Below, one piece after another: positions 50,483 through 60,325 of a stretch of DNA of 64,000 nt (position 1 is its first letter; each line of letters begins with the position of its first letter). A program made the translations under genes and the position numbers. The DNA is from HXMU1428-3 sp965215715 (GTDB lineage Bacteria; Pseudomonadota; Alphaproteobacteria; Rhizobiales; HXMU1428-3). The stretch covers positions 2,914,001 to 2,978,000 of the forward strand of contig OZ244129.1 in the NCBI GenBank assembly GCA_965215715.1. The letters run 5' to 3'. The notes under the pieces were generated by a model. That model was not told the origin of the DNA. It saw nothing but the letters and a program-made list of their open reading frames with translations, and did not search any database.

Positions 50483-51502
50483 TTACTTTGTTAGGTGTGC
50501 GGTTTGCTGAATTTTGGGGTCGATTGTGTTTTGAATCACGACCACCCCGGGGGCTTTGACAATGCCATGAACTGTGCGTTTTGAGCTGATGTTCATAACG
50601 GCGATTGTGTCGTTTAAAGTGCCGTCTGCCATTGCTTTGCCTTGGGTTTTTAAACTCAGATTTGATTTTTTAAATATCAGAGTGACCAGTTGATTTTTTT
50701 GAATCATGTTGGGCGTTTCTATATCTGATGATTTTATGAATGAGCCTGATTTTAAATTTTTGGTCGCTGTGAGGCCGACAATTTTGATATCTTTTTTCAA
50801 AGCATTTCTTGGGACTTGGTAGTGTTTGAAAGTTTTTATTTGAAGATCTGATTGCGCGATTTTTTCTCCGCGTTTGATCGGGCGGGTTAAGACCGGGCGT
50901 TTATATACAAAGTCTACTTTGCCCCTTAGGGTGCGATCGTATTTTTTTGATGGGGCATTAATGGGTGAGAATTTTGCCCGAAAGGTTTTGTAGACTTTAT
51001 TAAATGTAAAGCTTTCAAGTTTCACTTGGCCAGACAGGTGCAAGGGTACCATTTGATCTGTTAATGGGGTGTCATAAGTAAAGGTCAATATCTTGTCGCT
51101 CTTTTCCCCCTGATCATGTTGTTTCATTTTTTCACGCAAAAGGGTTTCAAAAATCTCTTGCTTGATGGTGCGGGCGGGACGTGAAACGGTAATGTTTTTT
51201 AGATTGAGGGGTGTGTCAAAAGTAAAATCATATTGGGCCGCTGCGCCGATTAAATGTTCAAGACCAACAGTGCCTTGCCTGCCAAGTGGTGGGCTTTTAA
51301 ACAATGGTGTTGAGCGGTAGCGTTTAGCATTGGGAAACAGGTCTGCCAAGGTGACGGTTTCAGCTTGGACCTCAATATGGGTTTTTAAGGTCAAAATTTC
51401 TGTTGCCAGGACCTTTTGGCTCGTTATCGTAAGGCTGAGCAACACAAAACATGAGGCCATGAAGGTCAATGTTACTTTTCTGGTATTTGACAATCTGTTC
51501 AT
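50483..51502 (-). CDS. flgA: Flagellar P-ring assembly chaperone FlgA
   Basis: A 339-residue periplasmic protein with a signal peptide (LTFMASCFVLLSLTITSQKVLA). The C-terminal SAF/FlgA domain (about 200-335) has RPIKRGEKIAQSDLQIK, VGLTATKNLKSGSFIKSSDI and QNTIDPKIQ. It aids P-ring (FlgI) assembly. Longer than enterobacterial FlgA, as usual for alphaproteobacteria. Confidence 0.93.
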   Translation of the reverse strand: MNRLSNTRKVTLTFMASCFVLLSLTITSQKVLATEILTLKTHIEVQAETVTLADLFPNAKRYRSTPLFKSPPLGRQGTVGLEHLIGAAAQYDFTFDTPLNLKNITVSRPARTIKQEIFETLLREKMKQHDQGEKSDKILTFTYDTPLTDQMVPLHLSGQVKLESFTFNKVYKTFRAKFSPINAPSKKYDRTLRGKVDFVYKRPVLTRPIKRGEKIAQSDLQIKTFKHYQVPRNALKKDIKIVGLTATKNLKSGSFIKSSDIETPNMIQKNQLVTLIFKKSNLSLKTQGKAMADGTLNDTIAVMNISSKRTVHGIVKAPGVVVIQNTIDPKIQQTAHLTK

Positions 51503-51554
51503 TTTAAATGTCTTTCTTAATTAAGCTTCGCTTGAGGCTTGCCCCTTTTTAGGG

Positions 51555-52343
51555 TTAGCGAACGATGTTACTGGTTGTGGACATCATTTCATCTGAGGCG
51601 CTGATCACTTTGGCATTCATTTCATAGGCGCGCTGGGCTGCGATCAAGTCTGAGAGTTCACCAACTGCATTCACGTTTGAGTTTTCAAGAAAACTTTGCA
51701 TCACTGAGCCAAAGCCGGCGTCATCGCCAAAACCATCAGTGGCTGCGCCACTGGCAGGCGTTTCTAAATATAAATTGTCACCAATTGACTGCAGGCCCGC
51801 TTTGTTAACAAAGCGTGATAGTTGAATTTGGCCAAGATCTTGCGGGGTGGTGGCGTTACCAACAAGCGCTTGGACTGTGCCTTGGCGGTTGATGGTAATA
51901 GAGCGGGCATTATTGGGAACGGTGATGTTGGGTTGTACTTGGAAACCATCTAGGGTGACTAAGTTGCCATTGGCATCTAGTTCAAAGGACCCATCCCGGG
52001 TATATGCGGTTTGGCCACTAGGTAATTGGATTGAGAAAAAACCTTCCCCGCGGATCGCAACATCATATTCTTTGCCCGTTTGTTGTAAGTTGCCTTGGCT
52101 CATTATTCGTGCGGTGGCACCTGTTTTCACACCATAGCCAACTTGAACGCCGGTGGGGATGATGCTGCCATCTGAGGCAGAGGCAGCGCCAACACGGCGG
52201 ATGTCTTGATATAATAAATCTTGGAATTCGGTTCTAACTTGTTTGAAACCAGTTGTGCGCATATTGGCAATGTTATTGGAAATCACTTCCACATTGAGTT
52301 CTTGGGCTTGCATACCGGTTGCAGCGATTCTTAAAGATTTCAT
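51555..52343 (-). CDS. flgG: Flagellar distal rod protein FlgG
   Basis: A 262-residue rod protein. N-terminus MKSLRIAATGMQAQELNVEVISNNIANMRTTGFK and C-terminus SNVNAVGELSDLIAAQRAYEMNAKVISASDEM are the coiled-coil-forming ends diagnostic of FlgG. It contains the FlgG-specific insert YQDIRRVGA. It is 48 bp behind flgF. Confidence 0.97.
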   Translation of the reverse strand: MKSLRIAATGMQAQELNVEVISNNIANMRTTGFKQVRTEFQDLLYQDIRRVGAASASDGSIIPTGVQVGYGVKTGATARIMSQGNLQQTGKEYDVAIRGEGFFSIQLPSGQTAYTRDGSFELDANGNLVTLDGFQVQPNITVPNNARSITINRQGTVQALVGNATTPQDLGQIQLSRFVNKAGLQSIGDNLYLETPASGAATDGFGDDAGFGSVMQSFLENSNVNAVGELSDLIAAQRAYEMNAKVISASDEMMSTTSNIVR

Positions 52344-52391
52344 TGTTCAAGTTCTCTCTTTACATGTTGCCTTTGTGGGGCGATCTCATTT

Positions 52392-53135
52392 TTAACTATG
52401 TGGCATTTGTGCCAGTTTGGTTATGGCGTTCGTTTTTAGCTCTTCAGATTTTTGCATCATTTTGGCCTGGCTTGTGTAAGCGCGCACTGTTTCAATCATT
52501 TTGGTTAGTTCTAAAACCGGTTGGACGTTTGATTGTTCAATCATGCCTTGTACTAAATTGGGGGCGCCGAGGGGGGCAGCAGGTTCAGGAGAAGAGAATA
52601 AGTTAAACCCTTCCTTTTTTAATTTTTGTTCATCAGCGAAATCAACCACTCTGATTTTGCCTTTGATACCATCTGAGCTGGAAATTGTTCCGTCTCTGGC
52701 GAAAGCGATGTCTGTTTCATTGGGGCCAAAGTTAATCACACCGGCTTCTCCTAAAATGGGAAAGCCTTCATTTGTAACCAGGTTGCCTTCAGTATTGAGT
52801 TTAAATTCGCCGTTGCGGGTGAACCGCTCGCCTTGGGGAGTGTTGACCACAAACCATCCCTTACCAGAGATGGCGACATCAAGTTCATTGCCGCTTGGTT
52901 TCATCGGGCCGGGGCTCATATTTTTAACGGTTGCCCGGTCATGAACGTAGGATAATTTTTTGTCTTGACCGTTCATTTGGGTCATTTGAGCAACGGGCAT
53001 CTGGAATTCTTCCATATGAATTTTGTCACGCTTAAACCCGGAGGTGTTGATATTGGCCAGGTTGTTGGCAATGACATTCATTTGAGTGCGAAGCGCCATT
53101 TGCCGGGATAATCCTATGCGAAGAGCGTTTTCCAT
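52392..53135 (-). CDS. flgF: Flagellar proximal rod protein FlgF
   Basis: A 247-residue rod protein with MENALRIGLSRQMALRTQMNVIANNLANINTSGFK at the start and EQSNVQPVLELTKMIETVRAYTSQAKMM near the end. It forms the proximal rod with FlgB and FlgC and heads the minus-strand flagellar operon, divergent from fliL. Confidence 0.95.
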   Translation of the reverse strand: MENALRIGLSRQMALRTQMNVIANNLANINTSGFKRDKIHMEEFQMPVAQMTQMNGQDKKLSYVHDRATVKNMSPGPMKPSGNELDVAISGKGWFVVNTPQGERFTRNGEFKLNTEGNLVTNEGFPILGEAGVINFGPNETDIAFARDGTISSSDGIKGKIRVVDFADEQKLKKEGFNLFSSPEPAAPLGAPNLVQGMIEQSNVQPVLELTKMIETVRAYTSQAKMMQKSEELKTNAITKLAQMPHS

Positions 53136-53449
53136 CTGATTGATTCCTTTTTAAATTTGCCTCGATTTAATGAATTGACCAATTTTGATCTGGGCAATTT
53201 TTGCTGGTTCTGAAGCTCGTTAAGGTTAATGCAGATCTTGTGCCAAAAAATAAATCAAGTTAAATCAGTGTGTTAGCTTATTTAAGGATTTTTGGAGGCA
53301 GGAAAAGGGAAAAAAAGACTGGGCAGAAATTGCCGCTATTTTTACTTTTGGCAACCAATCATTAACCCTATTGGCGCTAGTAAGGGTATGGGGATTTGCG
53401 TTTTGCGTTTGTTATTTTCATTTTTGTTTTTCAAAGGTTGTTTTTTGCA
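53136..53449. other. Divergent flagellar promoter region
   Basis: 314 bp between flgF (minus) and fliL (plus) with no gene. It must contain both operon promoters, but no sigma-54 (GG-N10-GC) or other clear consensus could be assigned. Confidence 0.5.
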
Positions 53450-53974
53450 ATGGCAGAAGAAGATCAAGAAGAGGGCCAAGAGGCAACTGAGAGTGATGAT
53501 GCCGCTGAAGAGGCTAAGGCCGGTGGTAAAAAGAAAAAGCTCTTGATTCTGGCACCGATTGTTTTGTTGTTATTGGGGGGTGTTGGTTGGTTTGGTGCGT
53601 CTTACTTAGGGCTTTTTGAGGAAAGCGGGAAAATGCAAGTTTCTGAAAACGCCCCGCCACCGCCAAAGCCGGCCTTTTATCATGAATTGCCTGAAATGGT
53701 TGTTAACTTAAGCAGCCGAGAGTCACAAAGCCATTATTTGAAAATGAAGATTGCTTTGGAAGTGTCTGACCAGTCTGTGGCAGAAGCCATGCAACCTAAT
53801 TTGCCGCGGGTTTTGGATTTGTTTCAGGTTTACTTGCGCGAATTGCGGGCTGAAGACCTTGAGGGGTCACAGGGTATTTATCGCCTGAAAGAAGAACTTT
53901 TAAAGCGGATTAATTTGGCTGTGCACCCAAGCCGGGTGAATCGGATCTTGTTTAAAGAGATTATTGTCCAGTAA
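53450..53974 (+). CDS. fliL: Flagellar basal-body-associated protein FliL
   Basis: A 174-residue single-pass inner-membrane protein. An acidic cytoplasmic N-terminus is followed by a membrane helix (about 36-55, LLILAPIVLLLLGGVGWFGA) and a periplasmic stomatin-like domain with FYHELPEMVVNLSSRE. It supports the stator. The ATG at 53450 (MAEEDQEEG) was chosen because the longer frame adds a hydrophobic stretch foreign to FliL. It is followed by fliM at 14 bp. Confidence 0.93.
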   Translation: MAEEDQEEGQEATESDDAAEEAKAGGKKKKLLILAPIVLLLLGGVGWFGASYLGLFEESGKMQVSENAPPPPKPAFYHELPEMVVNLSSRESQSHYLKMKIALEVSDQSVAEAMQPNLPRVLDLFQVYLRELRAEDLEGSQGIYRLKEELLKRINLAVHPSRVNRILFKEIIVQ

Positions 53975-53988
53975 GGAAGGTTTGAGCC

Positions 53989-55155
53989 ATGTCTAATGAT
54001 GATCTTGATCAGGATGCAATGGCCGCAGCTTGGGGAGCTGCGCTTGATGATACTGATGAGATTGATGAAGAAGCGCTTGAGGGGTTAGATAATGAGATGG
54101 CCGCTCAATGGGCGGCTATGGTTGGTGAGCCTGAAGATAATGAAGAAGGTGATCAGGCTGGCAGTGAGCGTATTCTTAATCAAGATGAGATTGATAGCCT
54201 TTTAGGGTTTGATCTTGATGAAGCCTCGTTGAATGACACGAGTGGTCTAAGGGCCATTATTAACTCAGCGATGGTTTCTTATGAACGTTTACCAATGCTT
54301 GAGGTGATTTATGACCGCTTGGTGCGTTTGTTGACCACAAGCTTGCGTAATTTTACCTCTGATAATGTTGAGGTTAGCCTTGATACAATCACCAGCATGC
54401 GGTTTGGTGATTATTTGAATTCAATTCCCTTGCCTGCCATGTTGGCTGTTTATCGGGCGGTTGAATGGGATAACCTGGCGCTGATCACCATCGATTCTGG
54501 GTTGATTTATGGTATCGTTGATATTTTGCTAGGTGGGCGTGGTTCACCTGCGGTCAGGGTGGAAGGGCGCCCCTACACTACGATTGAGACCAACTTGGTT
54601 TCACGTATGATCGAAGTGATTTTAAAGGATTCTGAGACGGCGTTTCAGCCGCTTTCCCCGGTTAAATTTGAGCTTGAACGGTTAGAGACCAATCCTCGTT
54701 TTGCCACCATTGCGCGGCCAGCAAATGCTGCGATTTTAGTCCGGTTACGTATTGATATGGAAGATCGGGGTGGCCGGGTTGAAATTATGATCCCTTATTC
54801 GACCATTGAGCCTATTCGGCATTTATTGCTGCAAGGGTTTATGGGGGAAAAATTTGGTCGTGACCAGATCTGGGAAGGCCATTTGGCCAATGAGATTTGG
54901 AATACGCAAGTGCCCATAGATGTTGTTTTGGATGAGTTTGAGGTGCCTTTAAAAAGGATCATGAATTTACAGGTGGGGCAAACTTTGCCCATGACACGTA
55001 AACCTGAAGACAGTGTGATTTTAAAAAGCGGCGAGGTGAATTTGTCTAAAGGGTTTGTGGGGCAAGCAAATGGTAATGTCGCTTTGAAGTTAAAACATGG
55101 GCTTGATCGGTTGGGGGGCTCAGATATGCCTTCAACTGTAGAGCGGGGGTCATAA
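53989..55155 (+). CDS. fliM: Flagellar motor switch protein FliM
   Basis: A 388-residue C-ring protein. A long acidic N-terminal region (about 1-65) carries LNQDEIDSLLGF, the usual lead into the middle CheC-like domain (about 85-290), then the C-terminal SpoA domain (about 300-380) with LKRIMNLQVGQTLPM. It binds CheY-P and sets rotation direction. It ends directly at the start of the next gene. Confidence 0.96.
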   Translation: MSNDDLDQDAMAAAWGAALDDTDEIDEEALEGLDNEMAAQWAAMVGEPEDNEEGDQAGSERILNQDEIDSLLGFDLDEASLNDTSGLRAIINSAMVSYERLPMLEVIYDRLVRLLTTSLRNFTSDNVEVSLDTITSMRFGDYLNSIPLPAMLAVYRAVEWDNLALITIDSGLIYGIVDILLGGRGSPAVRVEGRPYTTIETNLVSRMIEVILKDSETAFQPLSPVKFELERLETNPRFATIARPANAAILVRLRIDMEDRGGRVEIMIPYSTIEPIRHLLLQGFMGEKFGRDQIWEGHLANEIWNTQVPIDVVLDEFEVPLKRIMNLQVGQTLPMTRKPEDSVILKSGEVNLSKGFVGQANGNVALKLKHGLDRLGGSDMPSTVERGS

Positions 55156-55674
55156 ATGGTTGGGTCAGGTTTAAGTATTATCATTGAACTGATTGTTTCG
55201 TTGTTGTTGGTGGTTACCATCAGTTACTGTTTTATTGTGAACCGCAAATTGACAGCGATAAGAGCTGATCAATCTGGGTTGCGCCAAGTTATTGGGGAAC
55301 TTAATCGTTCTTCTGAGCGGGCTGAGCAGGCTATTGCGGAGATGCGCAGGGCCGCTCAAAAGATCGATCAGGAAATGAGTGGTCATGTTTCAACAGCTCA
55401 TATGGCCCGAGATGAACTTGTCGAGCTTGTTGAGCGCACCAAGAACGTTCAGGTGCAAGTTGAAAAATTAACTGATGTCGACTTAAAAGCCTTACAATTG
55501 GTCTCAAAAGCTGCCAATGCGACCCCTGTTTCAAGCGAACAACTGCAATTGGCGAAACAATTAAAACGGCAGCGTTTAGGCTTTGGTCGGGAACGGTTTT
55601 TTCCATCCTCGGCAGATGAAACTCAAGCTTTGACGGATGATAGCCAGAAACGTGTTGTTAAGGGGTCTGGTTGA
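55156..55674 (+). CDS. DUF6468 protein (PflI-like)
   Basis: A 172-residue protein with one N-terminal membrane helix (about 6-27, IIIELIVSLLLVVTISYCFIV), then VNRKLTAIRADQ and a long helical, coiled-coil-like cytoplasmic part. It matches the DUF6468 group found behind fliM in alphaproteobacteria; the Caulobacter member PflI is linked to flagellar positioning. It starts the base after the fliM stop and overlaps the next gene (TGATG). Confidence 0.8.
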   Translation: MVGSGLSIIIELIVSLLLVVTISYCFIVNRKLTAIRADQSGLRQVIGELNRSSERAEQAIAEMRRAAQKIDQEMSGHVSTAHMARDELVELVERTKNVQVQVEKLTDVDLKALQLVSKAANATPVSSEQLQLAKQLKRQRLGFGRERFFPSSADETQALTDDSQKRVVKGSG

Positions 55675-56453
55675 TGTCTAATTTTCGTTTGTTGCAATTG
55701 GTTATGTTTGCTGGCATTTGCCTTTTAATTTTAAAAGGCTCAGCTTTTTTATTTTCGCGTGAGGGCGTGTTAACCGGGGCTGGGGTGCTGCAAGCGCAAG
55801 AAGTTGCACCAGAGGCGCAAGCGGATGTCGCAAAAGATAAAAAGGATAAAAAATCAGACGAGGCTGCTAAAGAGAAAGACAAAACAAAGGCCCAAGAAGC
55901 TCGAAAGCCAGATGAAGCCCCCAAAGACGATACCAGCAAAATTAAACCGGTTAATTATGCCAATACAAAGGTTGTCCCTTCAGATTCTAAACTTGATTTG
56001 CTTGAGAGTTTGGCAGAACGGCGCAAGCAACTAAATCTGCGAGAGACGCAGTTAAAATTAAAAGAAAACTTGCTGCAAGCGGCACAAAAACAGATTGATG
56101 ACAGGATTGTACAGTTAAAGGCTTTGGAAGAAAAAATCCAAAATGATTTAAAAAAACAAGATGTTTTACGACAATCGCAATATAGACGGCTGGTTAAAAT
56201 TTATTCTTCAATGAAAGCGAAAGAAGCAGCGCGTATTTTTAACGGACTGAATATGTCTATTTTGGTTGACTTGATGCGCGCAATGAAGGCAGCGGCTGGA
56301 TCACAGATTTTGGCAAAAATGGAACCTGAAAAAGCGCGTCAACTGACTTTATTATTAGCTCAAAAAGAGCAAATGGTGGCTCCAAAGTCAAACGAGCAGA
56401 AAAATGAGTTGCCTGCCATTAAAGGTGAGCGACCAGCTGAAAAGAATCAATAG
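55674..56453 (+). CDS. motE: MotE-like flagellar protein (MgtE intracellular-N-like fold)
   Basis: A 259-residue protein. N-terminal hydrophobic segment (LLQLVMFAGICLLILKGSAFLF), then a low-complexity Lys/Glu/Asp linker (about 45-95), a coiled coil (about 105-165, NLRETQLKLKENLLQAAQKQ) and a C-terminal MgtE-N-like bundle (YSSMKAKEAARIFNGLNMSILVDLMRAM). Rhizobial MotE chaperones the periplasmic motility protein MotC. The ATG shares a base with the previous stop, so the genes are coupled. Confidence 0.85.
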   Translation: MSNFRLLQLVMFAGICLLILKGSAFLFSREGVLTGAGVLQAQEVAPEAQADVAKDKKDKKSDEAAKEKDKTKAQEARKPDEAPKDDTSKIKPVNYANTKVVPSDSKLDLLESLAERRKQLNLRETQLKLKENLLQAAQKQIDDRIVQLKALEEKIQNDLKKQDVLRQSQYRRLVKIYSSMKAKEAARIFNGLNMSILVDLMRAMKAAAGSQILAKMEPEKARQLTLLLAQKEQMVAPKSNEQKNELPAIKGERPAEKNQ

Positions 56454-56682
56454 GGTGAGATCGATGAGTAAGACCTTTTAATTTGGGATTGCTCTATCTT
56501 CGGCCGAGATTGAGAACTTGGTTGTTAAACTCTTAATTTAAAAGATAAAATTTCTCGCGTTTCTTAAAGGGGATTTAACAAAACTATTGCATGATGGTTT
56601 GTTAGATGGGGTGAAGTCCCCGTGTAGATAATCCCGAAAAGACCTTTATAGGGTGTTTTGTATGCAAGGAGTGCGTTAGGGG

Positions 56683-59600
56683 ATGTTGGTTTTATTTAGG
56701 AGTATTGAGCGTTTGAACCTTAAGGGAGCTGGCTTCCCCTTAAGGGCTTTAGCGTGGGTAAAACGTTTTCTCTTCCAAGTGTGCTTTTCTTTTTTACTGC
56801 TAGGCGTTTTTTTTGCTGGGCAAGCTAAAGCTGAAATCATTGTTAGCCATGAGGCGAGCCAAGAAAAGGGCTATGCCAGGATTATTTTGGATTTTGAGCA
56901 ATTACCAAAATATGAAAGTCAGGTTGATGATACGATTTTGGTGTTTCGTTTTTCTAAAGCCATTCAACTAAACTTTTCCCAGTTGGTTGAAAAACTCCCG
57001 AATTATTTAGCTGTTGCCAGGGTTGACCCGGATGGCAAAGCGTTTCGGCTTGCTTTTGTTGATAATTTTAAAGTCAATATTATGGAAGCTGGAAAGAAGA
57101 TTTTTATTGATGTTTTGGGGCGTAACTGGCAAGGGATGCCGCCTAATTTACCTCAAGATGTGGTGCGTGCATTGGCTGAACGGGCAGCTCAGATTGAAGC
57201 TGAAAACCGGGAACGTGAACGCCAACTGGCGATGAGAAAATCGAGTTTTAAAGCCAAAGTTCGGGTTGGGGCGTTGCCGACATTTACACGTCTGGTTTTT
57301 GATTGGAATAAATTTGTTACCGCTAAGATGGAGCGAGAGGGCCAGTTTGTAACGGTTACCTTTGGTCAACCGATTGAGATTGACGTTGGCCGTATCAAGC
57401 ATAGTTTGCCCAAACACCTTTTGGATATTGAGGCGACTGAACGTGATGCGGAAACCGTGGTGAAGTTGAAACTGTCTAAAACGGCCGTTGTTAAGGGCTA
57501 TCGTGAAGATGAAGATTATGTGGTTGATATCTCGCCAAGCAATGTAGCGCTTTCTGCTCAAGTGAAAAAACTTGAAGAGTCTCAAACTGATGATGAGGGC
57601 AATGATGTTGGACGAGCTGAAGTTCGTTTGTTTTCAGATGACCCCGGCGCCAAGAAAATGGATGAATTTTCTGCAGCCGGTGAGAATGTGAAATTAGTAC
57701 AATCAACCTTTTCTGCATTTAATCCTGATGAATTTGATTTGAAAGTGTTTGGTGATCGGCCTGATAGTGTTGGTGTTCAACCCTTAAAAGTTGGCGATGA
57801 TCAAGCCGAGTTTGTCAGGCCTGTTGAGGGGAACAATGTTTTTGCCAATCGTCAGGGGCAAAAGGTTAGCAAAAATGGCGCTAAGATTAATCAGGGTCAG
57901 CCCTATTTAAAGAAAAATGAAAATAGTATTGAAATTCACTTTCCCTTTAAAGAAAGCGTGGCAGCAGCCGGGTTTATTCGCGGTGATACAGTTTGGATTG
58001 TTTTTGATGGTTTTAAAGATATAGATCTTTCAAATGTTTTGGTTGGTCAATCTGACACGATTAAAGCTATTCGCAAAACACGCTTGAATAATGGTCAGCT
58101 TATTTTGATTAAGCTGACGAGGCCGATGTTGTTTGCGTTTGAATATGACAATCTGGTCTGGACGGCCAAAATTGGGGACATGGTTACAGCTAAGGCGCAA
58201 AGCTTGCGTTTAAGGCGCAAGAAAACCGTAGACAACAAGCGTTATGTTAGCGTTATGGTTGACCGGCCTGGCCATGTCTATTGGCTCAAAGATGAAGCAA
58301 TTGGTGACCGGGTTGGTTTAGTGACCAGCTTTCCCCCAGTTGGTCAGCTTTCAAAACCACAAAGCTTTGTAGAATTTGCCACCTTTGGTACAGCTCATGG
58401 TATTGCACTTACTCCAAAAACTGATGATGTGGAGATCCGCGTTGGGTTCCAAGAAGTGATCATTTCACGCAATCGCGGACTGCACTTGTCTGAGCCTTCC
58501 AATTCTGGGCCGAAACGTAATGAGCCAAAGGTCAAAAAGCGCGATGTTACTGATTTGGGGCATATTAAGTTTCATGAATGGCGTTACGCTGGAAATGGGT
58601 CTTTCATGGATCAAATAGGTGGCTTTGAATCTAAGATTGCTTTGGCAAAACCGGAAGAAAAGTTTAAGGCACGGCGCGATTATGCACGCTTTCTGTTAGC
58701 AAATGAATTGGCGACGGAAACGTTGGGCATGGTCAAACGGATTGCTTTTGAACAACCTGAAGCCATGAATGATCCTGAAATTCGGGTGTTACAGGGGGCA
58801 GCAAATGTGATGGTTTATCGCCCTAAAGATGCGGTGAAAGCTTTGTCATTGGGTGCGCTTTATAATAATGAGCATGCTGCACTCTGGCGGGGTATGGCCA
58901 GATTGATGCAAGAACAATGGTCAGATGCTTTGCGCCAATTTAAGGGTGGGGAAGATGCATTGCCGTATTATCCTGATGTTCAAAAGGCAAGATTTTTGTT
59001 GGGGGCCGCCCGCTCTGCTATGGCGTTGAGAAACTATGCTTTGGTGGATACTTATTTGCGCAATGTGTCTCGTAACACTGGAGAACCTGATATTGACATG
59101 AATGCAATGTTGCTTGATGCGCAATATTTGGCTGCAATTGGCCAGATGGATGAAGCGAAGCGTCTTTATCAGGTGGTCGCAAATTCCAATGTGGCACCGG
59201 CTGTTGCTAAGGCAAAAGTTGATTTGCTTGAATTGAATTTGAAAAACAACCAAATAGACCCGAATGATGCCATTGCTAAGTTGGAAGGCATGCAGCTTAT
59301 GTGGCGTGGAGATGGCACAGAACTTGAGATGCTTTCTTTGTTATCCAAGTTATATGCCGATAAAGGGGACTATCGGCTAGCTTTTGCGAATATGAAGCAG
59401 GCTGTAAAAGCGTTTCCGTCTGATGAAAAAGCGTTGCGTATTCAAGATGATATGGCCAAAGTCTTTAAGTCTTTGTTTTTGCAAAACAGGGTCACGAATA
59501 TGCGGCCCATTGAGACTTTAAGTTTGTTCTATGACTTTAAAGAATTAACCCCGGTTGGGCGTACCGGTGATGAGATGATCCGCATGTTGGCTGACAGGCT

Positions 59601-60297
59601 TATCGATGTTGATTTGCTCGACCATGCTGCTGAATTGCTTGACCATCAGGTGCAAAACCGTGTGCATGGGGCTGCTCGTAGCCAGGTGGCGGCTAAGCTG
59701 GCGATGGTTTATTTGATGAACAGGAAGCCAGCTTTGGCGCTGCAAACCATTGGCCGTACCCGGCAACCAAATTTGCCACGTCAGGTGAAGCGGGCAAGAG
59801 ATGTTTTGGAAGCACGGGCTTTAAGCGAGCTTGGTCAGGTTGATGGCGCCGTTGATATTCTTAACCGCATGGAAGGCCCAGAAATTGAGCGTATGAAGGC
59901 TGACGCTTATTGGAATGCACAGCAATGGGGCAAAGCTGGTGAGCAATTGGAGAAACTGCTTGGTTCCAGTTGGAATAGCGGTGAGGCATTACAACCTTTT
60001 GAGCGCCAAGATGTACTGCGATCTGCGATTTCGTATTCCTTGGCGCAAGATGCGTTTGCCCTGTCTCGTTTGCGCAAAAAGTTTTATAACAAGATGGTTA
60101 ATAGCCAAGATGCCAGCGCCTTTATTGTTGTGACCAAGCCAGTTAAGAAAGATGGCGAGGCCTATAAACGGTTGGCAAAAGATATTGCTGCCATCAATAC
60201 GTTGGATACGTTTATGAAGCAGTACCGTGATCATTATAAAGAGAGCTTGTCGGAGGAGGAAGATACTTCTAGCGGGCCGAGTGAGCAGGAAAGCTGA
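56683..60297 (+). CDS. Large exported TPR protein of the flagellar cluster
   Basis: A 1204-residue protein with a signal segment (FLFQVCFSFLLLGVFFAGQAKA, about 30-51). The N-terminal half contains repeated beta-rich units of AMIN-like type (ARIILDFEQLPKYE, ARVRVGALPTFTRLVFDW, ENSIEIHFPFKESVAAAG). The second half (about 640-1150) is helical with TPR-like repeats (RDYARFLLANELATE, AALWRGMARLMQEQWSDALRQF, QYLAAIGQMDEAKRLYQVVA). It ends with an acidic tail. AAGGAG precedes the start. Probably periplasmic, role unknown; position suggests motor or envelope support. Confidence 0.82.
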   Translation: MLVLFRSIERLNLKGAGFPLRALAWVKRFLFQVCFSFLLLGVFFAGQAKAEIIVSHEASQEKGYARIILDFEQLPKYESQVDDTILVFRFSKAIQLNFSQLVEKLPNYLAVARVDPDGKAFRLAFVDNFKVNIMEAGKKIFIDVLGRNWQGMPPNLPQDVVRALAERAAQIEAENRERERQLAMRKSSFKAKVRVGALPTFTRLVFDWNKFVTAKMEREGQFVTVTFGQPIEIDVGRIKHSLPKHLLDIEATERDAETVVKLKLSKTAVVKGYREDEDYVVDISPSNVALSAQVKKLEESQTDDEGNDVGRAEVRLFSDDPGAKKMDEFSAAGENVKLVQSTFSAFNPDEFDLKVFGDRPDSVGVQPLKVGDDQAEFVRPVEGNNVFANRQGQKVSKNGAKINQGQPYLKKNENSIEIHFPFKESVAAAGFIRGDTVWIVFDGFKDIDLSNVLVGQSDTIKAIRKTRLNNGQLILIKLTRPMLFAFEYDNLVWTAKIGDMVTAKAQSLRLRRKKTVDNKRYVSVMVDRPGHVYWLKDEAIGDRVGLVTSFPPVGQLSKPQSFVEFATFGTAHGIALTPKTDDVEIRVGFQEVIISRNRGLHLSEPSNSGPKRNEPKVKKRDVTDLGHIKFHEWRYAGNGSFMDQIGGFESKIALAKPEEKFKARRDYARFLLANELATETLGMVKRIAFEQPEAMNDPEIRVLQGAANVMVYRPKDAVKALSLGALYNNEHAALWRGMARLMQEQWSDALRQFKGGEDALPYYPDVQKARFLLGAARSAMALRNYALVDTYLRNVSRNTGEPDIDMNAMLLDAQYLAAIGQMDEAKRLYQVVANSNVAPAVAKAKVDLLELNLKNNQIDPNDAIAKLEGMQLMWRGDGTELEMLSLLSKLYADKGDYRLAFANMKQAVKAFPSDEKALRIQDDMAKVFKSLFLQNRVTNMRPIETLSLFYDFKELTPVGRTGDEMIRMLADRLIDVDLLDHAAELLDHQVQNRVHGAARSQVAAKLAMVYLMNRKPALALQTIGRTRQPNLPRQVKRARDVLEARALSELGQVDGAVDILNRMEGPEIERMKADAYWNAQQWGKAGEQLEKLLGSSWNSGEALQPFERQDVLRSAISYSLAQDAFALSRLRKKFYNKMVNSQDASAFIVVTKPVKKDGEAYKRLAKDIAAINTLDTFMKQYRDHYKESLSEEEDTSSGPSEQES

Positions 60298-60325
60298 TTA
60301 GTTTTTATATTGCGGCTTGCAGCGT

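Noticed and set aside
53136..53449. Possible sigma-54 promoter near CTGGGCAATTTTTGC in the flgF-fliL gap
   Set aside because: The GG-to-GC spacing is 8-9 nt rather than 10 and the flanking consensus is absent.
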